Assembly: GCA_005884855.1 (NCBI GenBank)
Contig: VAZS01000285.1
Span: 1-7,530 of the forward strand
Reading direction: 5' to 3'
Length of the DNA: 7,530 nt
Source of the DNA: Alphaproteobacteria bacterium
Lineage (GTDB): Bacteria; Pseudomonadota; Alphaproteobacteria; Rhizobiales; Xanthobacteraceae
This document shows, in pieces, positions 6,072 through 7,530 of this stretch. Both the position numbers and the translations under genes were made by a program. Each line of letters starts with the position of its first letter. Position 1 is the stretch's first letter. The notes below the pieces were generated by a model. It worked only from the letters and a program-made list of their open reading frames with translations. It searched no databases and was not told the origin of the DNA.

Positions 6072-6140
6072 TAGCCGATACCGCGAAACCGTAGAATGAA
6101 GCAACCGCACGGCGGAAACGCCGGTTCAGGATTTTCCACA

Positions 6141-7530
6141 ATGAGTGCGGCATCGTCTCATCTGCTGATCTGTACCTGCGAGAAGACCATGCCGCTCGAT
6201 GAGCAGGCGATCGGTCGCGGCTGTCCGGCCAGGATCACGCAGGCGAACCAGCTCTGCGGGCTCGATCTTGAGCGATACAAGGAAGCCCTTGCCGACGGCG
6301 GAGCCATAACGGTCGCCTGCACGCAGGAAGCGCCGCTATTTCGGGAGGTCGCAGAGAATTCCCCGCAGGCTCAACTGACGTTTGTCAACATTCGCGAGAC
6401 TGCCGGCTGGTCGAACGACGCAGCCGCGGCCGGTCCCAAGTCCGCAGCTTTGATTGCCGCGGCGGGCGAAGACATGCCGCCGATTTCTGTCGTGACGCTC
6501 GAAAGCCAAGGCGTCGTGCTGATCTATGGCTGTGACGAAGTTGCAATCGAGGCGGGGCAGCGTCTGGCCGACCGGCTCGACATTACCGTGCTCTTGACCA
6601 AGCCCCGGGACGTCACGCCGCGCAGGATCAATGAATTCCCCGTGCTCAAGGGCACGATCCGCAACGCCCGCGGTCATCTCGGCCGCTTCGAGTTGGCGAT
6701 CGACGACTACGCGCTGCCATTGCCCTCGTCGCGCGCCAAGCTCGTGTTCGGCCCCTCGCGAGATGGCGCAACCTCGACCTGCGACCTGATCCTCGATCTT
6801 AGCGGCGCCGCTCCGATGTTCCCCGCTCATGAATTGCGTCCGGGATACCTGCGCGCTGATCCGCGCGACCGCGCCGCCATGGAGCGCGCGATTGCCGACG
6901 CGGGCGGCCTGGTCGGAACATTCGACAAGCCGCGGTTCATTGATTTCAACGAAACGCTCTGCGCTCATTCACGCTCTGCCATCACCGGATGCACGCGCTG
7001 TCTCGATTTGTGTCCGACCGGCGCCATCACCCCGAACGGCAATTCGGTGTTGATCGACGCTAACGTGTGCGCCGGCTGCGGCTCGTGTGCCTCGGTATGC
7101 CCGACGGGTGCTGCATCGTACGCGCTACCGAGCGTGGATGCGCTGATGCGGCGGTTGCGCACGCTCGTGCAGACCTATCGCAAGGCCGGCGGCAGCAACG
7201 CCACGGTGTTGTTTCATGACGGCGAGCACGGCGAAGCGATCATCGACGCCCTGGCGCGATTCGGATCAGGTTTGCCGGCCAACGTGCTTCCGCTGCGCGT
7301 CAATGAGGTGACGCAGCTCGGACCGGAGATCCTTGCGGCTGTCTTTGCATATGGCGGCAGCGGCGTCGCAATCGTCACCCGCGCCAGACCAAGGCACGAC
7401 ATCCTCGGACTACGCCAAGCGGTTGAGATGACCGGAAGCATAATCTCAGCGCTCGGATTCGGCGCAGACGTGGTTCGGATACTCGAAACCGACGATCCGG
7501 ACCAATTGCGTGCGATGCTCGATGCAGCGC
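6141..7530 (+). CDS. FDH-associated [4Fe-4S] protein with HdrA-like N-terminal region; 3' end outside window
   Basis: Open for 463 codons to the right edge. Residues 8-90 contain LLICTCEKTMPLD (Cys11, Cys13), further Cys28 and Cys39, VACTQEAPLFRE (Cys60) and VNIRETAGWS, which parallel the N-terminal region of HdrA-type subunits (C-x-C, V-x-A-C and NIRE...W). Residues about 105-255 resemble the following Rossmann-like part but lack a GxGxxG loop (GVVLIYGCDEVA), so FAD binding is doubtful. Two ferredoxin motifs follow: Cys274-x9-Cys284-x2-Cys287-x3-Cys291-Pro and Cys310-x2-Cys313-x2-Cys316-x3-Cys320-Pro, sufficient for two [4Fe-4S] clusters. After that, ANVLPLRVNEVTQLGPEIL resembles MvhD/FlpD-type subunits without their cysteines. 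Probably a cytoplasmic electron carrier or scaffold linked to FDH. The start at 6141 has a weak AGGA about 9 nt upstream; an in-frame ATG at 6096 would add 15 residues but has no ribosome site. Cluster motifs are certain; HdrA/MvhD kinship is inferred. Confidence 0.85.
   Translation, partial: MSAASSHLLICTCEKTMPLDEQAIGRGCPARITQANQLCGLDLERYKEALADGGAITVACTQEAPLFREVAENSPQAQLTFVNIRETAGWSNDAAAAGPKSAALIAAAGEDMPPISVVTLESQGVVLIYGCDEVAIEAGQRLADRLDITVLLTKPRDVTPRRINEFPVLKGTIRNARGHLGRFELAIDDYALPLPSSRAKLVFGPSRDGATSTCDLILDLSGAAPMFPAHELRPGYLRADPRDRAAMERAIADAGGLVGTFDKPRFIDFNETLCAHSRSAITGCTRCLDLCPTGAITPNGNSVLIDANVCAGCGSCASVCPTGAASYALPSVDALMRRLRTLVQTYRKAGGSNATVLFHDGEHGEAIIDALARFGSGLPANVLPLRVNEVTQLGPEILAAVFAYGGSGVAIVTRARPRHDILGLRQAVEMTGSIISALGFGADVVRILETDDPDQLRAMLDAA

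Larger units (their letters stand above)
5985..6140. promoter_or_regulatory. Divergent intergenic control region
   Basis: A 156-bp spacer between the ligase-like gene (minus) and the Fe-S protein gene (plus); both must be transcribed from here unless upstream read-through exists. Weak promoter-like matches are TATAAC on the minus strand (6017-6022), with no good -35, and on the plus strand TTGCTG (6067-6072) with TAGAAT (6092-6097) at a long 19-bp spacing. No -24/-12 sigma-54 element was found. A plus-strand start downstream of 6097 would exclude the alternative ATG at 6096 and favour translation from 6141. Confidence 0.45.

Noticed and set aside
5433..6074. 213-codon open frame on the plus strand
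   Set aside because: Antisense to the ligase-like gene and running through the divergent spacer; composition typical of shadow frames in high-GC DNA.
6096..6140. Upstream in-frame ATG at 6096 for the Fe-S protein
   Set aside because: No ribosome site, and it falls inside a candidate -10 element; the added residues look unconserved. Not fully excluded.
6336..6968. 210-codon open frame on the minus strand
   Set aside because: Antisense to the Fe-S protein gene, which has unmistakable ferredoxin motifs just downstream in the same continuous frame.
1..7530. tRNA/rRNA genes, insertion sequences, CRISPR arrays, long repeats
   Set aside because: None found on reading both strands; nearly all of the window is accounted for by packed protein genes.

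Overview
This window is part of a respiratory formate dehydrogenase (FDH) locus. It most likely comes from an alphaproteobacterium of the Hyphomicrobiales type (Bradyrhizobium/Rhodopseudomonas-like). The basis is the high GC, the alphaproteobacterial style of the proteins, and the gene set: a Tat-exported molybdopterin FDH catalytic subunit, a small Tat-target protein, a TorD-family chaperone, and a block of FDH-associated families of unknown function. The organism call is an inference from protein character; no marker gene is present.

Layout, right to left on the minus strand: a biotin/lipoate-ligase-fold protein (5232-5984), a DUF6505 protein (4646-5224), a DUF6352 protein (3663-4649), a DUF3305 protein (3272-3661) and a DUF3306 protein (2622-3275). 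These form one tightly packed unit with ATGA overlaps or gaps of a few bases. A 122-bp gap with a good sigma-70-like promoter follows. Then come an unusual HTH-TorD fusion chaperone (1723-2499), a 69-residue Tat-target peptide (1484-1693), and the first 490 codons of the FDH catalytic subunit (start at 1471, running off the left edge). The catalytic residue is cysteine (TGC, codon 204), not selenocysteine.

On the plus strand, divergent from the ligase-like gene, is the start of a large iron-sulfur protein (6141 to beyond 7530). It looks like a degenerate HdrA-type N-terminal region, then two [4Fe-4S] ferredoxin motifs, then an MvhD-like segment without cysteines. The 156-bp divergent spacer (5985-6140) holds a pair of direct repeats and an imperfect 20-bp dyad, which makes it a candidate control region.

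Working together (inference): the FDH subunit and the small protein go to the periplasm by Tat, the TorD domain holds the apo-enzyme until molybdopterin and Fe-S clusters are in place, and the DUF block plus the Fe-S protein act as a dedicated but biochemically unexplained accessory set. Points most worth a second look: the HTH-TorD fusion, a probable deletion joining the DUF6352 3' end to a DUF3305 gene that has lost its start, the missing catalytic lysine in the ligase-like protein, and the HdrA-like architecture of the Fe-S protein. No RNA genes, mobile elements or CRISPR arrays were seen.
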